Source of the DNA: Leuctra nigra | Lineage: Eukaryota > Arthropoda > Insecta > Plecoptera > Leuctridae | DNA length: 64,000 nucleotides | Direction of reading: 5' to 3' | NCBI GenBank assembly: GCA_934045905.1 | Contig: OW203769.1 | Coordinates: 24,397,705-24,461,704, forward strand | Shown: in pieces, positions 61,993 through 64,000 of the stretch | Layout of the letters: each line of letters starts with the position of its first letter | How positions within the stretch are numbered: the stretch's first letter is position 1 | Translations under genes and position numbers: made by a program | Notes under the pieces: generated by a model | Seen by the model: only the letters and a program-made list of their open reading frames with translations | The model's database searches: none | Told to the model about the DNA's origin: nothing

Positions 61993-62886
61993 TCATTTGT
62001 TCGACGTATTGATTTCATTCTTCCGTCCACGATCGAATGGAAATGAAATCGTTCCTTCTTCTGTTTCGTCTTGAGTTTTCACCCTTGAAATTTCTTCAAG
62101 TAGCTGTTTCCGAATTGAATTTTCCCTGTTTTCTTGAGCAGTGGTCGATGTGTAATTTTCATTTTCGTCAGCTTTCTTCTTCAGTTCTCGTACGTTCATT
62201 TGCAGTCCATCTTGCAAGCAAACATTTTCGTCTTCTTCTCTCAAATCATTATTCAACCCTTTCTTCAAAACATCATCGTTTTCATTCATAATCACCTTGT
62301 CATTTTTCTCGTCGTAAAACTTTTCACCATTACTTTTAAAGTCGCCTATAGACTTCAAAACATCGCCAATTTCTTCAACTGTTCGAACTCTGTCGAAATC
62401 ATCTTGATTCGCAATCGGAATCTGTAATTCTTCCTTCTCGCTCACTTGTGGCAATACTACCTCGTAATTGTCTTCAAAATTCTTCCTTCGAAATACATTT
62501 TCATCTTTCTTCATCTCAGTAAATTCACGCCTACTTTCATCAACTTCTTCTTTGTCTGGTCCATCCAAACTTTCAATTTTATTCTGGACAATTTCTTCTG
62601 GCACACAGCCCCCCTCTGTACTCTCTTGTGATTGCAACGTCTTGCAAGCAGCAGCGTCTTCAATCCCTTTCTTGAAAAGCAAAAAATCTATTTGAAGTTG
62701 CTTTTCTATTGCAGAAACCTCTGCTTCTCTGGCAGCTTCTCGCTCATCCATCTCTTTCTTCCACCGTCTTGAAGATCTGCGTATATACTCTTTAAGATCC
62801 TCACGCTCTTTCTTCTGCATTCTCCTAATTTCTTCTTTTCTCTCTTTGAAACGTGTTTTCTCGGTCGACGCAAAATCGTGTCCCAT
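61993..62886 (-). CDS. ORF2 of LTR retroelement, coiled-coil protein in the position of pol
   Basis: A 297-codon frame whose first ATG lies 2 nt after the Gag stop (TAG-AG-ATG) and which is in the -1 frame relative to Gag. Its open frame extends upstream of the ATG to a TGA at about 62931, so it overlaps the end of Gag and can be entered by frameshifting at 62919-62925. Residues about 10-75 are strongly charged and helical (FKERKEEIRRMQKKEREDLK), probably a coiled coil; the rest is acidic, low complexity and probably disordered. No protease D(S/T)G motif, no reverse-transcriptase YxDD box, and no RNase H or integrase residues are present. About 385 bp later the polypurine tract and LTR follow, so no pol can be hidden between. 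It could be an accessory protein, or the joined ends of pol after an internal deletion. Confidence 0.75.
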   Translation of the reverse strand: MGHDFASTEKTRFKERKEEIRRMQKKEREDLKEYIRRSSRRWKKEMDEREAAREAEVSAIEKQLQIDFLLFKKGIEDAAACKTLQSQESTEGGCVPEEIVQNKIESLDGPDKEEVDESRREFTEMKKDENVFRRKNFEDNYEVVLPQVSEKEELQIPIANQDDFDRVRTVEEIGDVLKSIGDFKSNGEKFYDEKNDKVIMNENDDVLKKGLNNDLREEDENVCLQDGLQMNVRELKKKADENENYTSTTAQENRENSIRKQLLEEISRVKTQDETEEGTISFPFDRGRKNEINTSNK

Positions 62887-62925
62887 CTCTACTTTCCATT
62901 CTGTGTCGACCTCTGTTCGTTTCCC
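62863..62925 (-). promoter_or_regulatory. predicted -1 programmed ribosomal frameshift signal
   Basis: The heptamer GGGAAAC (62919-62925) is in the phase G-GGA-AAC relative to Gag, the X-XXY-YYZ form used by retroviral -1 frameshift sites. After a 7-nt spacer (62912-62918), GGTCGAC (62905-62911) can pair perfectly with GTCGACC (62863-62869) across a 35-nt loop. A shift at the heptamer leads straight into ORF2, bypassing the Gag stop 30 nt downstream. Each stem half contains the self-complementary GTCGAC, so alternative pairings and pseudoknots are possible. Function is inferred from layout only. Confidence 0.65.
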
Positions 62926-64000
62926 GAATTTTCATTTTTCGTTTCCTTCGTATCGGACTCTGGTGGACGATTATTATTATTCCCGTTACCATTCCCGTTA
63001 CCATTCCCATTTCTGTTATGACTGTTTCTCCCGTTGTTGTTGTTATTGTAATTTCTGTCATAACTATTCCTGTTATTATAACCGTTCCTATTGTCATTGT
63101 AACCGTTCCCGTTACGAATTGGCTCATATTGCTTGGGATCTCTGATTAGTTTTTCAGTGAATTCATCATGCTCTAAGTCAGTCAGCTCTTTTATCAACTC
63201 ATCTTTAGTTTTGACTTTGCCACGTACTATCACCCTGATGTTTGGTGGTAAGTGATTAATCAATATTCCAACCAAAACTTGTTCCGTCATATTGACCAAT
63301 TCTGTCACATATTTTGCCTTGTTGATAATCCGATTGACATAGGTCACCATGTTTAGGTTCGAACTAATTTTGTATTCTCCAGCATAGATTGATCTGATTA
63401 GCTGATGCTGTACAGTTTGCGACCAATATTTATCTTTAAAAGCCTCTTCAAATTTGTCAATATTCTCAACGGGATTATTTACATACCAGTCTGCTGCTTT
63501 TCCATGTAAACACTTGACAATGATTCCCAGCTTCTGATTGTTATTCACATTGAATGTTGAAAAACGCTCTTTGATTAGCTTCAAAAATTGCATTGCGTTT
63601 ATTGGGCAACTCTCTTCCCCATTAAATCTTATTGCCTCTTGTATCAGCGACTCAGTACAATGTTTTGCAAATTGCAACTCGTTATTTGCATGACACATGA
63701 TATTCGATGTCGTTCCAGTCTTCTTGGCATTCTCATCTACCTTTTTACTTACGTCCTCTATTTTCTCCTTCATAGCTGAAATGCTTTCATTCTTCTCTTT
63801 ATCCTTTCTTTCCAATCGCGAGCTTAATGAAAATAGCTCCAGACTGAGTTTCTTGTCACGCTCATCGATCTCAGTGTTGATCTTTACTAATTCGGATTTT
63901 ACTTTTTCCTCTACACTGCTCGTTTGTTCTCCAATTGATTCTATGTAAGACTTAATAACCTCCAACTCTGTGTCGACTTTATCATTTATTCTCTGTACGC
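62889..64000 (-). CDS. gag: Gag polyprotein of a Ty3/gypsy-like LTR retrotransposon (5' end outside window)
   Basis: A long minus-strand frame that stays open to the window edge; the first in-frame TTG at 63963-63965 is internal, since the frame continues upstream of it, so the true start is beyond 64000. Counting from that TTG, residues 1-80 are a charged, heptad-like coiled coil. Residues about 113-250 fit the retrotransposon Gag capsid domain (IRFNGEE, then the signature GKAADWYVNN and FEEAFKDKYW, then YVNRIINKAKYV). Residues 285-335 are asparagine/glycine/arginine-rich with GNGNGN repeats. There is no CCHC zinc knuckle; the basic Asn-rich tail may do the RNA binding. Gag forms the virus-like particle in which the element's RNA is packaged. 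The frame has no internal stops, which suggests recent activity or selection. It overlaps the frameshift entry to ORF2. Confidence 0.85.
   Translation of the reverse strand, partial: VQRINDKVDTELEVIKSYIESIGEQTSSVEEKVKSELVKINTEIDERDKKLSLELFSLSSRLERKDKEKNESISAMKEKIEDVSKKVDENAKKTGTTSNIMCHANNELQFAKHCTESLIQEAIRFNGEESCPINAMQFLKLIKERFSTFNVNNNQKLGIIVKCLHGKAADWYVNNPVENIDKFEEAFKDKYWSQTVQHQLIRSIYAGEYKISSNLNMVTYVNRIINKAKYVTELVNMTEQVLVGILINHLPPNIRVIVRGKVKTKDELIKELTDLEHDEFTEKLIRDPKQYEPIRNGNGYNDNRNGYNNRNSYDRNYNNNNNGRNSHNRNGNGNGNGNGNNNNRPPESDTKETKNENSGNEQRSTQNGK

Noticed and set aside
62950..63120. Zinc knuckle expected in Gag
   Set aside because: No CCHC cysteine/histidine pattern is present; the tail is Asn/Gly/Arg-rich instead.
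62825..63149. Frames of about 100 codons on both strands over the 3' end of gag
   Set aside because: Shadows of the GNGNGN-coding repeat of gag in other frames.

Overview
The window looks like intergenic chromosomal DNA of an arthropod, most likely an insect and possibly a hemipteran. It is AT-rich, no conserved host exon could be recognised in any frame, and almost everything identifiable is transposon-derived. The LTR promoter at the right end has a TATA box and a TCAGT initiator, which is an arthropod-style core promoter. Species assignment is inference; none of the family names below was checked against a database.

Layout. 0-7 kb: a TTAA-flanked MITE, a minisatellite, and otherwise featureless DNA with a possible LINE tail at the left edge. 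7-13.4 kb: a tRNA-derived SINE in two copies, a 1.46 kb terminal-inverted-repeat (TIR) element with internal 14-bp repeats, a decayed second copy of the TTAA MITE, and two palindromic MITEs. 15.8-22 kb: two near-perfect giant hairpins (413-bp and 150-bp arms) and two tRNA-like sequences. 22.7-28 kb: three TIR elements in a row, two carrying many copies of a short motif derived from or lying near their ends. 28.2-33.7 kb and 37.1-41.5 kb: two very large foldback elements with about 1.4-1.6 kb inverted arms that share the same short terminal motif. 44.8-59.5 kb: a scatter of short MITEs, several with clear target-site duplications (8-bp for a hAT-like element, TA for two related mariner-like groups), some nested or back to back.

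59.5-64 kb: a third TTAA MITE copy, then the 3' part of an LTR retrotransposon read on the minus strand. It comprises a Gag ORF that runs off the window edge, a second ORF in the -1 frame, a polypurine tract and a complete-looking 3' LTR. No protease, reverse transcriptase, RNase H or integrase lies between Gag and the LTR. The Gag/ORF2 overlap holds a GGGAAAC heptamer in the correct phase, a 7-nt spacer and a 7-bp stem, which is the standard layout of a -1 programmed ribosomal frameshift signal. A pol-less element that keeps a frameshift signal to make Gag-ORF2 is the most interesting object in the window.

No operon-like or cooperating host genes are visible. Apart from Gag and ORF2, open reading frames over 60 codons look like chance ORFs or frames through transposon repeats.
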